Origin: Gammaproteobacteria bacterium
GTDB taxonomy: Bacteria > Pseudomonadota > Gammaproteobacteria > Steroidobacterales > Steroidobacteraceae
DNA: 61,125 nt
Direction: 5' to 3'
Assembly: GCA_021323735.1 (NCBI GenBank)
Contig: JAJPKM010000050.1
Span: forward strand, 1-61,125
Shown here: piece after piece, positions 43,586-53,076 of the stretch
How positions within the stretch are numbered: the first letter of the stretch is position 1
How the letters are laid out: the number at the start of each line of letters is the position of its first letter
The notes under the pieces: model-generated
Seen by the model: the letters and a program-made list of their open reading frames with translations, nothing else
What the model was told of the DNA's origin: nothing
Database searches by the model: none
Made by a program: the position numbers and the translations under genes

Positions 43586-44761
43586 CTACTGGTGGTCTTC
43601 TGCATTCAGCTGGGCAGGTACGGGCGCGAACGTTCCGAACAGACCGTGCGCGTAGCCATCAATGCCCGCCGTGAAGAACAATTCGGGCCCCGCAGAGGGT
43701 GTGGCCGTCGAGCCGCCCATGTTGGGAGCCCGATTGTCGAACTCGATGCCCCACAAGCCATCGATCGCGATGGGCTCGTTATTGGCGTCGAGCATATTGC
43801 CCAGGAACTTCCCGCTCACCACGTCGAACGCTGCGATGGTACCGCCGAATCGATTTCCTACAAGCAGGTCGTGGCTGAAGAATCCGAAGTCCTGAGGTGC
43901 CAGTGCAACTCCCCAAGGCGCCCGGAACCAGGGACCGCGCTCCAGGCGCTGCAGCAGCTTGCCATGCTTGGAAAATACATCGACAAAGCCGCAGTCCTCG
44001 CCGCAGGTATCCACGGCCGCATTCTTGGCGGCATTTTGCTTGGCAAAGGTGACGACGACATTGGCGCCGACCGCTTGCACATTGTACGGAGCAAAATCTC
44101 GTGGCAGCCGGTCGTCCTCAAAGGCCTCCTCGGAAAGATGCACGCGCCGAAAGTTTTTGTCGAACATTTCAATCGCGTTGTGGCCGAAATTGGCCGCGAG
44201 GAGGAAATGATTGCCATCGGACTCGATCCAGGTAAGGCCGGTGAACACGGCGCCCTGCTTCGATTCGTCCACCTTCGTGATGGCAGTTGAGGCACCTTCG
44301 CCGCCCGGACCCGGAACGATCGGAGTCGCGGGTCCCAGTTGCCAACCGGCAATCGTGCCGTTCTTCGTGGCGAAGATGAACAATGCCGGCGCATTCGGCG
44401 CAATCTCAAAATCGGCCGTACCATTGAAGATCATTCCCGTCGGCGTCGAGGGCGCCGTTACGCCGTCCGCGTTCAAAATGGTAACGACCAGGGGCACAGT
44501 GGCACCTGCGCCCGTATACAACGTCGCCGTGCCGGTTGCGCCGTTATTCGACCACCAAGGAGTCGATGCGCCACGCGCAATGCCCCATGGGTTCTTCAGG
44601 TGCGGATCGATACCTACGGTCGTGCCGTCGGCATTCGGAGGTTGCGGAATGTCCGAGACCAGATTGGTTTGTACGTAGTTCTGTGCAAACGCCGTCAGTG
44701 AAACGATCGACAGCGCGCAGCCCGCTGCGATGCATTTTGCCGCGCTCGAGGTCCAGCTCAT
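43586..44761 (-). CDS. Secreted TIGR03118-family protein
   Basis: The 391-residue product has a signal peptide (ending VSLTAFAQNYVQTN) and a beta-propeller-like body. It has the family phrases NLVSDIPQPPNADGT..., LKNPWGIARGASTPWWSNNG, FAPYNVQAVGANVVVTFAKQ and DGLWGIEFDN. TIGR03118 proteins are of unknown function, secreted, and possibly structural or sugar-binding. A Cys pair (VDTCGEDCGF) may form a disulfide. Start ATG 44761 has GGAG 8 nt upstream. It lies upstream of, and co-directional with, the di-haem gene, but the Pho box between them suggests separate control. Confidence 0.85.
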   Translation of the reverse strand: MSWTSSAAKCIAAGCALSIVSLTAFAQNYVQTNLVSDIPQPPNADGTTVGIDPHLKNPWGIARGASTPWWSNNGATGTATLYTGAGATVPLVVTILNADGVTAPSTPTGMIFNGTADFEIAPNAPALFIFATKNGTIAGWQLGPATPIVPGPGGEGASTAITKVDESKQGAVFTGLTWIESDGNHFLLAANFGHNAIEMFDKNFRRVHLSEEAFEDDRLPRDFAPYNVQAVGANVVVTFAKQNAAKNAAVDTCGEDCGFVDVFSKHGKLLQRLERGPWFRAPWGVALAPQDFGFFSHDLLVGNRFGGTIAAFDVVSGKFLGNMLDANNEPIAIDGLWGIEFDNRAPNMGGSTATPSAGPELFFTAGIDGYAHGLFGTFAPVPAQLNAEDHQ

Positions 44762-45070
44762 ACATGTGCTCCTTCAGTTAACGTTTTTAAGTTTGTCGCG
44801 ACGACAGTCCCCTGTTGCCGACCAGAAATATATTCGTTGTGACGGCCGGCGTCTGCGCTATATGTTTTCCGGAGGATCAAACTTTTTCCGGCCGGCAAGG
44901 CACGCAATCCCCATTGCGCTCTTCGATTCTCGATTTTCCCGGGTTGATTTCCAGCAACGTGGCGCCGAAAGCTAAGCGGCGATCCATCACTCGGTCGTGC
45001 GCGACGATTCGGTAATTTTTACAATTGGGTCCGTGCGATCGAGACGGGCGATGTTTCGCAGCGACAGCGA
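44762..45070. other. Intergenic region with a CGCAAT-N4-ATTGCG palindrome
   Basis: This 309-bp gap separates two minus-strand genes and holds no gene that I can support. It includes a short GC-rich inverted block (CCGGCCGG) and a palindrome CGCAAT-CCCC-ATTGCG (44903-44918). The same palindrome with a different centre occurs at 53362-53377 before the LytS-like gene. Promoter elements for the gene ending at 43586 could not be fixed. Confidence 0.4.
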
Positions 45071-46423
45071 CTAAATCGCGCCCGATCGTTTCAACGCCGT
45101 ATAGCGATTCACCAACTCGATGCCCAACTGCGTCGGTTCGCAATCGATCATCATCACCCCGCCCATGGCCAATCGTCGCAGCATGTCCCGGCGGCGTTGT
45201 TCGTACGCAAGCGCGGCCGCCACCTCGAGGCCACTCTGCTCCGTCACCAGCGGCTGCTCAGCGATCTGGCCGACGATGTTCTCGCGCAGATTGGCCAGCA
45301 CCACCAGGTGTCGCGAGCGCAGCAAGCCAAGCGCCACCGACAACTCGGTCGCATCCTCGTCGCGGCAATTCGTGATGAGCACCAGCAATCCCCGCTTGCG
45401 GTGGCGCCGGATCGAATCCGCGGCAGCGCGCGTGTAGTCGGAAAAGGTCGGCGTCGGTTCCACGTCGCCGAGTTCGGCCATCAAGGCATTCAGCGACCGC
45501 CGCCCCTTGCGCGGCGCGAAGCGCCGTTCCATGTGATCCGGCGTGCCGAAGGTCATGGCTCCGACGGCATCGCCCTTGGCAAGGGCAACGAATGCCAGCA
45601 GCATCAGGGCATTCAGCGCTTGGTCGAAGTGCGTGCTGCCGACGCCCAGCTGCGTGTCATCGGCACGCATGCGCCGGCCGCAATCCAGCAGGAACATGAC
45701 AGACTGATCCCGCTCGTCCTGAAATTTACGCACGATGGGCCGCTGATGCTTCAGCGTGGCTTTCCAATCGATGTGGCGGATGGCATCGCCCGCTTGATAA
45801 TCCACCAATTGATCGAAGTCCGTTGCGGATCCGCGTCGGCGAATCGACTTGATGCCGATCTCGGCCAGGCGATGCTTGCCGGTCAGCCAATCGAAGGTCG
45901 CATGGAGTTCAAAGTTGGGAAACACTCGCCGTGAATCGCTGCCGCCCACTTGCAAGTTCAAGTCCAGAAGCCCGAAATTCGAGCGCAGGCGAATTTGCGC
46001 CGGCTCGAAGCACTTCAGGCCGCGCAGCGTCGGAGTTATCTTGAATTGCAGCGTTTGCCGTTGCCCCGCCTCGAGCGCAAAGTTGAGCGGCATGCCCGGC
46101 ATGTCCATGCTTGCATCGGCCATATCGAACAATCGGCCGGTATGGCGCCGCGTCCCGCGGTTCTCGAGGCTCAATCCCACCGTGACGGCGGCACCGACGG
46201 CGAACGCGCGCGGCAGGTGGCGCTGCAACATCAACGGCGCACGCTTCCACCCGGACAGGCTGAGGTGGCCATCGATCACCAACAATGCTGCCAGAACCGC
46301 CCCGCTGCCCGCGGCGGCCTGCAGCAGGGTCTGCGGCGGCGTATCGAGACAGCTCAACACCGTCAACACGGCACCGATCCCGATCAAGATCAGGGTCAGT
46401 GCGCGGGAGGGCATGAAAATCAA
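45071..46423 (-). CDS. DUF58 protein (MoxR partner)
   Basis: The 450-residue protein has two N-terminal membrane segments (about 5-50) and a DUF58 signature GSATDFDQLVDYQAGDAIRHIDWKA at about 210-235. A von-Willebrand-like fold follows, with FLLDCGRRM...D in place of the usual metal-ion adhesion site. DUF58 proteins accompany MoxR ATPases. TTG 46423 is favoured because AAGGA lies 6 nt before it; ATG 46414, three codons on, is the alternative. It is the last gene of an eight-gene operon, 10 bp after the MoxR gene. Confidence 0.85.
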   Translation of the reverse strand: MIFMPSRALTLILIGIGAVLTVLSCLDTPPQTLLQAAAGSGAVLAALLVIDGHLSLSGWKRAPLMLQRHLPRAFAVGAAVTVGLSLENRGTRRHTGRLFDMADASMDMPGMPLNFALEAGQRQTLQFKITPTLRGLKCFEPAQIRLRSNFGLLDLNLQVGGSDSRRVFPNFELHATFDWLTGKHRLAEIGIKSIRRRGSATDFDQLVDYQAGDAIRHIDWKATLKHQRPIVRKFQDERDQSVMFLLDCGRRMRADDTQLGVGSTHFDQALNALMLLAFVALAKGDAVGAMTFGTPDHMERRFAPRKGRRSLNALMAELGDVEPTPTFSDYTRAAADSIRRHRKRGLLVLITNCRDEDATELSVALGLLRSRHLVVLANLRENIVGQIAEQPLVTEQSGLEVAAALAYEQRRRDMLRRLAMGGVMMIDCEPTQLGIELVNRYTALKRSGAI

Positions 46424-46433
46424 CGGAGATCCT

Positions 46434-47408
46434 TCAGACTCGCGGCGCCGCGATCGAGTCGAGAATCGCGCGAATGAGATCATCGGCGCTATGACCATCC
46501 AGTTGGGCATCCGCCGACAGCGCGACGCGATGGCGCAGCGCCGCCATGGCCACCCCCTTGACGTCGTCCGGTACGACAAACGCCCGCGCCGCCATCAGCG
46601 CCGCCGCCTTGGCCGCCCGAACCAGCGCGATCGGTCCGCGCGAGCCGCTGCCCACCGCGATGCCCGGCCAGTCGCGCGTGGCACGCACGATGCGCACGGC
46701 ATAGTCGAGCACCGCCTTGTCGACACGTTGACGCGCCACCAACTGCTGCAGCGCCAGAACCATCCGCTCATTCAGCACGGGGGTGACGCCAGCCAGCGGC
46801 AGCTGGTCTCCGGTCTGATCCGTCGTGGTCCGCGCGACGATGTCGATTTCCTGCTCCAGCGACGGATAGGACATGTCGATCTTGAGCAAAAAACGATCCA
46901 ACTGGGCTTCCGGAAGCGGATAGGTACCTTCGGTCTCCAGAGGATTTTGCGTCGCCAGTACGATGAAGGGCTTCGGCAGCGCCAGAGTTTCCCCCTCCAG
47001 CGTCACTTGATATTCCTGCATCACCTCCAGCAGCGCGCTTTGGGTCTTGGCCGGCGCGCGATTGATCTCGTCGGCAAGCAGCACGTTGGTGAAAACCGGA
47101 CCGCGCACGATGCGCAATTCGCGCGTCGTGCTGTCGAGCACGGCATGCCCGGTGATGTCCGATGGCATGAGGTCGGGAGTGAACTGCACCCGCGACACCC
47201 GCAGCGACATGGCCTGCGCCAATGCCCGCACCAGCAGCGTCTTGCCCAGCCCGGGGACTCCCTCGATCAGCACGTGTCCCGACACGATCAAGGCGATGAT
47301 GATTTGATCGACCACCTCGGCCTGGCCGACCAGCGCGTTGCCGATCTGCGTTCTCAGCTTGGTCAACAGTTCGCCGGCGCGAACGATGGAATTGGATTCG
47401 GCGGTCAT
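46434..47408 (-). CDS. MoxR-family AAA+ ATPase
   Basis: The 324-residue ATPase has Walker A EGVPGLGKTLLVRAL, Walker B VLLADEINRAPAKTQSALLEVM, sensor 1 LATQNPLETEGTYPLPEAQLDRF and a sensor 2 region (GSGSRGPIALVRAAKAAAL). MoxR ATPases act as chaperones that help mature or insert partner proteins, here presumably the DUF58/DUF4350 proteins encoded around it. The ATGs overlap: its start ATGA overlaps the DUF4350 stop by 4 bp. Confidence 0.94.
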   Translation of the reverse strand: MTAESNSIVRAGELLTKLRTQIGNALVGQAEVVDQIIIALIVSGHVLIEGVPGLGKTLLVRALAQAMSLRVSRVQFTPDLMPSDITGHAVLDSTTRELRIVRGPVFTNVLLADEINRAPAKTQSALLEVMQEYQVTLEGETLALPKPFIVLATQNPLETEGTYPLPEAQLDRFLLKIDMSYPSLEQEIDIVARTTTDQTGDQLPLAGVTPVLNERMVLALQQLVARQRVDKAVLDYAVRIVRATRDWPGIAVGSGSRGPIALVRAAKAAALMAARAFVVPDDVKGVAMAALRHRVALSADAQLDGHSADDLIRAILDSIAAPRV

Positions 47409-48592
47409 GCGCGTCCTTGGTTTGTTTTTTGAATTCGAGCGTTCAAGATTCGTCGAGCCTGTTCCAGCAGCGTGATCGCCGCCCTCTGCACCTGAGGCGC
47501 GGCCACCGCATCCTCGGTCATCGCGGAGTTGAGTGTCCTAGAGTCGATGCCCGCCCAGGCGGCGATGGCGCTCACACGTTTGCGCACATCGAGGCTGCTG
47601 TAGGCAGCAATCCGCTTCTTCGCGGTTTCATCCAATGCGCGACGCACCGCCGCGCGCAATGCCGTCAATTTTCGCGTACGCCACGCGAATGCGGCATTGG
47701 CGCGGATTTGCTCCGCCAGCGAACGCCGCACCATGGCGGGCGGCGGCAGCGGCGGACCGAAGCGCGGCAACTGTCGCAGGATGATGCATAGAATGGCGAC
47801 ACCGAAAAATATCACCGCCGGCGCCGCAAGGCGCCAGACCAGCGCGATCAAGGTCTCGGCCCGCGCCACATTGACGATGTACAAGGCGTCACCCCGGGTC
47901 AGTTGCGATGCCGTCAGGAAAATCTCGGCATGATCGTGTTTGATGAGGTTCTTGTTGCCGATGAGCGCGTACCGAGGAATCACCGTCACGCTGCCGCGTC
48001 CGATGTTTACCCGCAATACCTGTAGGCCGAATCGGTTGGCCAAGGACCAGGCGGGTTTGCGCTTGCTGACCAAGCCGAACTCCCTCGGCGGCAAGCACAC
48101 GGTCAGCGGTTTGCCGCTGATCTTTCCATCGATTGCGACGTCCTGCGACGCGCAATCCTCCTCGGGGTCACGCCGGGCGGGCGCCGGCTTGGTCTTCTCC
48201 GGGGAGTCGAAGCGCGCACCGAGGTGAATGCCGCTCCACTCCTGAAACTTAGGATCCGCGCGCACTACGTCATCGGTGATGATGAGGCGGCCGCCGGTTT
48301 CAACCCAGGGCGCCATTTCATCCACGTGGGTGTGTGTCATGTCGCCCTGGAAGCCGTCGATCAACAGCGCTCCTTTGTTCGGCGGCGCCGCACTCAGTGA
48401 AACGACGAAGCTCGAGCGGATCCCCAGCGCCGTGGCGAGGTGCTGCACACTGTAGTGTTCGTTGGTCGCCGCTTCGCCTTGCGGCGGCACGGGCACCAAG
48501 GTGTCGTCCCAGTAGGTATTGCGGGCTATCCAGATGCCAAGGATGGTCAGCAATACGACGATGCCGAGATACGTGATGCGATCGCGCGTCAT
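47405..48592 (-). CDS. DUF4350 membrane protein
   Basis: The 395-residue product has an N-terminal anchor (ITYLGIVVLLTILGIWIA), a periplasmic domain with HTHVDEMAPWVETGGRLIITDD, a membrane segment near 270-290 (LAAPAVIFFGVAILCIIL) and a C-terminal cytoplasmic helical domain. The layout matches DUF4350 proteins next to MoxR/DUF58. Function unknown. ATGA overlap with the DUF4129 gene. Confidence 0.8.
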   Translation of the reverse strand: MTRDRITYLGIVVLLTILGIWIARNTYWDDTLVPVPPQGEAATNEHYSVQHLATALGIRSSFVVSLSAAPPNKGALLIDGFQGDMTHTHVDEMAPWVETGGRLIITDDVVRADPKFQEWSGIHLGARFDSPEKTKPAPARRDPEEDCASQDVAIDGKISGKPLTVCLPPREFGLVSKRKPAWSLANRFGLQVLRVNIGRGSVTVIPRYALIGNKNLIKHDHAEIFLTASQLTRGDALYIVNVARAETLIALVWRLAAPAVIFFGVAILCIILRQLPRFGPPLPPPAMVRRSLAEQIRANAAFAWRTRKLTALRAAVRRALDETAKKRIAAYSSLDVRKRVSAIAAWAGIDSRTLNSAMTEDAVAAPQVQRAAITLLEQARRILNARIQKTNQGRA

Positions 48593-49317
48593 AGGCCCTG
48601 CGCGGCGTCAAAGATCGGCTCGAAATCACGGCACAGTAGCGCCACCGATTCCGCGGCCGGCGTTTCCGCCGCGTACACGACGCGCTGCCACAGCGCCACC
48701 AGCGCGGCGAAATATTGTACCCGCGGCTGATCCAATCTCTGCCCCACCGCACGCAATGCTTCGCCCTCCGTGAAGGATTCACCCACCGCGACGGCGAAAC
48801 GATGCACCACCCGCGACAGTGAACCGCGATACAGAAGCGACAAGGCCTCTCGAGTGCGGCCGGCTTCCAGCAGGCGGAGCGCCGCCGCGCCCACGTCGGC
48901 AGGCAGGGAGTTGGGATCGATATCCAAATCCTGCACGCGTGAACCACTCTGCACCGTCGTCACGCGCGGCGCGGACCTGCGGGTCTTGAGGAGGCGATAT
49001 GCCCATATGGCGGCGACCGCAAAGCCGATCGCCCCCGCAACCCAGATCACCAGACTCGCCGACTGGGAGAGGAATTGAAACAGACTGACTATCCAAGGAG
49101 GCGCATCTTTGGGCGGCTGCGGCGGCTTTTCGCCGGCCACCCAATGCAAGGACCGTATGCTTTTGTCGTGGCCCAAATTAGGATCGTGGCGCAGAGTATC
49201 CACCGCCGCCTGCACGGCCGCGGGCGTGAGTACATCGGCATTCGGATCGACTCCCTGAGCGCCGGCCGCCGTAACGCATAATGTCGCGAACAAACATGCC
49301 TTAGCCAGCGAACGCAC
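48589..49317 (-). CDS. DUF4129 membrane protein
   Basis: The 242-residue protein has a signal-like N-terminus (VRSLAKACLFATLCVTAAGAQG), a central membrane segment (SASLVIWVAGAIGFAVAAIWAYRLL) and a C-terminal DUF4129 domain with AALRLLEAGRTREALSLLYRG. I chose GTG 49317 because AGGAG lies 7 nt upstream; a GTG at 49359 would add 14 residues that overlap the upstream gene further. The upstream stop overlaps this start by 17 bp. Confidence 0.8.
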   Translation of the reverse strand: MRSLAKACLFATLCVTAAGAQGVDPNADVLTPAAVQAAVDTLRHDPNLGHDKSIRSLHWVAGEKPPQPPKDAPPWIVSLFQFLSQSASLVIWVAGAIGFAVAAIWAYRLLKTRRSAPRVTTVQSGSRVQDLDIDPNSLPADVGAAALRLLEAGRTREALSLLYRGSLSRVVHRFAVAVGESFTEGEALRAVGQRLDQPRVQYFAALVALWQRVVYAAETPAAESVALLCRDFEPIFDAAQGL

Positions 49318-50017
49318 GACGAAACTCCTGCTCGATGTCCCAGGCCTCCAGTTCGACACGTCGATTCAGATACATGCCGAATCCGGCGGCCACGTAAAAT
49401 GGCTCGACGAAAGTGGCGGCCGCGGCGTAGCCCAGCGTCAGCGCCAGGGTTTGCGGTTTCGCCGCACCGCTGAGGAGCGACATCCACGTCACGTCGGCAT
49501 GCTTCGGCGCGAGCCACAGCTGGAGGGAAACCAGGCTCAGCATCAATGCGAATTCCGCTGCGGCAAAGGATTGAGTCATGGCGCGGGCAACACCGCGATG
49601 GCGGGCGGCCAACTGGCGTACGCGCATTGCGCGCGCAGCGCCTGTCAGGCCCTCGAGCTGTCTGACGGGCTGCGTGAAGGACCGCGATGCGCTCAACCGG
49701 CGCAGCGTTATCGTTTCCAGCCATTGCGCCCACCACACCTCGCGCTGTGCTTCCCAAACGTCCTGTGGCGTGGTCAGCACGCCGAACAGTGCCCGCGATA
49801 GCACGAACAAAACCGTGCGATCCAGCCAGGGTTTCGACCACCAAATAAGCGTCACCGGCAGCCATGGCGCAATGTCATAAGTAGCGAAACACAGTGCGAA
49901 TAGCGGAAGCGCGACCAGCAGGTAGCAGGAATAGGCGGAACGAAAGTTGGATTGCAGCAATCGAATGCCGAGGTCGCAACCTTCCCAGATTGCCCGCGGC
50001 CGCAAAGTCAGGGTCAT
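49301..50017 (-). CDS. Hypothetical integral membrane protein of the MoxR operon
   Basis: The 238-residue protein has about four to six hydrophobic segments (for example YSCYLLVALPLFALCFATY, AEFALMLSLVSLQLWLA, and LTLGYAAAATFVEPFYVAAG). There is no catalytic motif. It starts 4 bp after the SpoIIM-like gene, ATG 50017. Position in the operon, not sequence, ties it to MoxR function. Confidence 0.75.
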   Translation of the reverse strand: MTLTLRPRAIWEGCDLGIRLLQSNFRSAYSCYLLVALPLFALCFATYDIAPWLPVTLIWWSKPWLDRTVLFVLSRALFGVLTTPQDVWEAQREVWWAQWLETITLRRLSASRSFTQPVRQLEGLTGAARAMRVRQLAARHRGVARAMTQSFAAAEFALMLSLVSLQLWLAPKHADVTWMSLLSGAAKPQTLALTLGYAAAATFVEPFYVAAGFGMYLNRRVELEAWDIEQEFRRAFAG

Positions 50018-50021
50018 CGAA

Positions 50022-50972
50022 TCAACTTGCACGGGGCCGCCGGACGAAGAACAGCACCACGAGGATCCAACACGCCGCGGCACAGGCATACTTCGCCGCC
50101 GGCATCACCCAGACGGCCGACGACCAAAACGCCTCGAAGGCCGCGGCAATGACCAGCATCACCGCGGATCCGAACACCATGGAACTGGTGTCGCGCGCGG
50201 CGACCTGCATCGACGCCAGCCGAGCCATGCGACCGGGAAGGAGAATGCTGCGGCCCACGCGCAGTCCGGCGGCACCGCACAACGCAATGGCCGTCAATTC
50301 GAACGCCGAGTGCGTGGCGACGAAGGAGAAAAATGTTGCGCCGAAGCCGCGTGCCGTCACGTAGCCCGCGATGGCGCCCATGTACACGCCGTTCCAGAAC
50401 AGGAAGAACACACTGCCCAATCCGAACAGCACGCCGGTGACGTAGCACTGGAATGCGATACCGATGTTGTTCATGATGTAAAAGCCGAACATCGACAAGT
50501 CATCGCCCGAATCGCGGGCGTGGCCGATGGACTTCGCGGCCGGTCCGTACATCTGCTCGAATTCCGCCGCGATGCGGCTGTCGACCACGGATAAGACCAT
50601 ATCGGGGCGAAAATAGGTCGCCACACCGATCGCAATGGCCGGCAGCATCAAAAGAGCCGCCGCGGCCAGAACGTACTTCCAGTTGCTGCGTACTGTCTGG
50701 GGAAAAGTCACCGCGAGAACACGCAGGACGCGTGCCAGGCCGAATTCACTTCTGCGATAGACGATTTGGTGGGCGCGTGCGGTCACGATCGAGAGTCGTT
50801 CGATCACATTTGCCGGGAAGCCCCGCGCCTGCGCCAGCACCAGGTGTTCGCAGCACATGCGATAGAGGTCCAAAAAACGTCCAGGATCGAGTTGTTTCTC
50901 CTCGCAGGCGAGGAGCTTCTCCAATTCGCTCCATTTAGGTGCCTGTGCGGTCTCGAATTCCAGCGCGGTCAT
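50022..50972 (-). CDS. SpoIIM-like membrane protein
   Basis: The 316-residue protein has about five to seven membrane segments and the SpoIIM (stage II sporulation protein M) fold, with NNIGIAFQCYVTGVLFGLGS and ATHSAFELTAIALCGAAG near the end. In non-sporulating bacteria this family accompanies MoxR operons. The ATG overlaps the stop of the RDD gene (ATGA). Confidence 0.88.
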   Translation of the reverse strand: MTALEFETAQAPKWSELEKLLACEEKQLDPGRFLDLYRMCCEHLVLAQARGFPANVIERLSIVTARAHQIVYRRSEFGLARVLRVLAVTFPQTVRSNWKYVLAAAALLMLPAIAIGVATYFRPDMVLSVVDSRIAAEFEQMYGPAAKSIGHARDSGDDLSMFGFYIMNNIGIAFQCYVTGVLFGLGSVFFLFWNGVYMGAIAGYVTARGFGATFFSFVATHSAFELTAIALCGAAGLRVGRSILLPGRMARLASMQVAARDTSSMVFGSAVMLVIAAAFEAFWSSAVWVMPAAKYACAAACWILVVLFFVRRPRAS

Positions 50973-51682
50973 CCGGAGACCGTCCGCGGCCGCTGCCCAT
51001 GCAGCCAGCGTGCGATGCCGACCAGGCGCGCGGTCATCGACGAGTTGGGGGAGCGCAGCGGTGCAGCGCTGCCGGCCAATGCCGCGATCTCCTCGGCCCG
51101 CTCGCGCGTCAAACGGTCGACGCGCCAGGCAAATGCCGTAATGGCGGCCTGCTGCCTAAGGTTCAAGGCCACCGACGGCGGCATGGGATCTCCCTTGCCG
51201 AATGCCCCTGCGACCGCCGCCTCGTGCCGATAGGCCACCACGGTGCCGCCTGCCAGATCGCCTAGGCGCCGTGCGTCGTGTCTCAGCAGCATGGTGATTG
51301 CTGCAAAGGCGTACATCAACGGCAGCATATCGACGGCGCGCATCAGGTTTCGGGTCAGACAGCCGGCCGGCGTGATGGGCAGTCCGTTGGCCATCATGAC
51401 CTGCAGCCCCAGCACGTACTTGCCGGGAGTGGCTGCAAGCGGCGTCAATTCGAAGATCACCGGATACAGCCAATTGACGACGAAGAGAATGATGAACATC
51501 GCGCCCGTGGCGAAGTGCCCGGCCACGCCGAGCGCGGACCCAAGGCTCGACAGGATGAAAAATCGGATGAATACATCGACCAGGAAAGCCGTGCAACGCA
51601 CCGCGAATCCGGCCGGCCGAATCACGATGGCGATCCCTTCCGGCGTTTCCGCCGTCAGGATCGTGTCGATCGATGCGCTCAA
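50969..51682 (-). CDS. RDD-family membrane protein, with C-terminal extension
   Basis: The 237-residue protein has an RDD domain with three to four membrane segments (residues 20-140), the Arg-Asp pair in RLGDLAGGTVV, and a 75-residue hydrophilic C-terminal tail. The start is TTG 51682, whose TTGA overlaps the stop of the preceding gene by 4 bp; no ATG is available. RDD proteins are often linked to ion or osmolyte transport. Confidence 0.85.
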   Translation of the reverse strand: MSASIDTILTAETPEGIAIVIRPAGFAVRCTAFLVDVFIRFFILSSLGSALGVAGHFATGAMFIILFVVNWLYPVIFELTPLAATPGKYVLGLQVMMANGLPITPAGCLTRNLMRAVDMLPLMYAFAAITMLLRHDARRLGDLAGGTVVAYRHEAAVAGAFGKGDPMPPSVALNLRQQAAITAFAWRVDRLTRERAEEIAALAGSAAPLRSPNSSMTARLVGIARWLHGQRPRTVSG

Positions 51683-52215
51683 GCCCGGACGACGATGGTG
51701 TCAGCTATGTAGTCGTGAACGCAGCGTTTGGCGGGCCCGAAGATGAACAGCGCGTCGATCAGGCCGTAGAACGAGCCGATGAGCGGTATGAGGGAAATAC
51801 AGCCATTGAGCACATTGCGTAGCCAGAATATGCGCGCGAAGCTCACGCGTGAACCGTCCGTTCGCACGTCCTTGATGCCCAGCCATTTCTTCGCGATGCT
51901 CTGCCCGTTTCGGTAGGCGAGTATGCCGTTGACGACCAGCATGATCACCATCCAGAGCAGCCCGAAGTAGAACCAACCACCGGTGCTGGCAATCAGCGCC
52001 CAGATGGCAAGTACATTGCGTTGTGCGTCCGGCGCGGCACGCGCAATCAGCGGTATCGCATGCATGTAGGCCGGCACCATCGGGAGAAAAATGATCAGGC
52101 TGTCGATGATGGAGGCACCCAGGCGCGATCCTCGACTGGCCTTGATGTCATCGCCCGGGACGACGTCCGCAACTTCGCTCTTGGGAGGGGCGTAATTATT
52201 GGCAGGCGCAACCAT
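51679..52215 (-). CDS. RDD-family membrane protein, first gene of the MoxR operon
   Basis: The 178-residue protein has a hydrophilic N-terminus followed by SRLGASIIDSLIIFLPMVPAY and four membrane segments, with the RDD-type YRNGQSIAKKWLGIKDVRTD. ATG 52215 (MVAPANNYAPP) is favoured by the AAGGAG 6 nt upstream; a longer reading lacks support. It probably heads the operon. Confidence 0.85.
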   Translation of the reverse strand: MVAPANNYAPPKSEVADVVPGDDIKASRGSRLGASIIDSLIIFLPMVPAYMHAIPLIARAAPDAQRNVLAIWALIASTGGWFYFGLLWMVIMLVVNGILAYRNGQSIAKKWLGIKDVRTDGSRVSFARIFWLRNVLNGCISLIPLIGSFYGLIDALFIFGPAKRCVHDYIADTIVVRA

Positions 52216-52374
52216 GAATGCTCCTTGCAATGGGTGAACCTCATTGTGCCTCACCGAGGCCCCGAACCGCAAACGGACTCGAGATTGACGAGTATCCAAC
52301 TCACGCGCGTTGCCGAATCGCTCCCTTAGGGCAAGCGTTCCGACAACGCGCGCGTCGCCTACTTCACTTAGAAT

Positions 52375-53076
52375 CTAGGTGCAGTCGTGCACCCCCGCGG
52401 CAGGGCCGGCGATGCAAGGAATCGCCTTTAGATACTCGTATATTGCCCTGAGATCTTGCTCTTGAAAGCCTTGAAAAATGGGCCAAGGCATGATCTGCAG
52501 CAAGTCTCCATTGAATGGCAGATCACTTGCAAAGCAAACGGTGGTCGTCGTCTCGCCCGCTGCGCAATTTGGGTGCAGGTGATCGAGATCGACACCGGTG
52601 CGCATGATCTGCACGAACTCCTCAAATGTACGGCCGCCGATGGGTCGGCCCGTTTTGTCAGGTGTTAAATTGCGCGAGATGATCTCCGGTGATATCGCCG
52701 GTGTTCCCTGAGTGAGCGAGCCGAAGTTGCGCCCGCCACCAAGGTACACGTTTTGATTGACCACCTTCGGTGGGTTCCCCTTGAAATAGGGGTTGCCACC
52801 GCTCTGGTACTCGACCATAGGATTGGCGGAATGGCAATCGTTGCAGCTGGCGACGGCGTTCACCAGGTAACTTCCTAGGCCGACCAATCTTACATCCTTA
52901 CCCTTCAAGTTCAGCGGCACGGGAGCGATCTCGAGCCCGCGCCGGACACGGCCCCCATCATCGTCGGATCCTCGATCATCGGCGTGGACCCGGCCAGCTC
53001 CTGGGGCACTCAGCAGCACCACCGCGGCGGCCGCGAATAGTGAGTTGAGGCGTTTTCTCCAAATTTCGTTGGTCAT
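52375..53076 (-). CDS. Secreted mono-haem c-type cytochrome
   Basis: The 233-residue product has an exported N-terminus (LFAAAAVVLLSAPGAGRVHA), an acidic stretch, and one haem c site, SCNDCHSANPM. A candidate axial Met is in LLQIMPWPIFQGF and the protein ends YEYLKAIPC. It lacks a second CxxCH. Its electron partner is unknown. ATG 53076 with AGGGGA upstream. Confidence 0.88.
   Translation of the reverse strand: MTNEIWRKRLNSLFAAAAVVLLSAPGAGRVHADDRGSDDDGGRVRRGLEIAPVPLNLKGKDVRLVGLGSYLVNAVASCNDCHSANPMVEYQSGGNPYFKGNPPKVVNQNVYLGGGRNFGSLTQGTPAISPEIISRNLTPDKTGRPIGGRTFEEFVQIMRTGVDLDHLHPNCAAGETTTTVCFASDLPFNGDLLQIMPWPIFQGFQEQDLRAIYEYLKAIPCIAGPAAGVHDCT

Noticed and set aside
43460-44290. 276-codon plus-strand reading over the TIGR03118 gene
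   Set aside because: Shadow; the minus strand has a signal peptide and family motifs.
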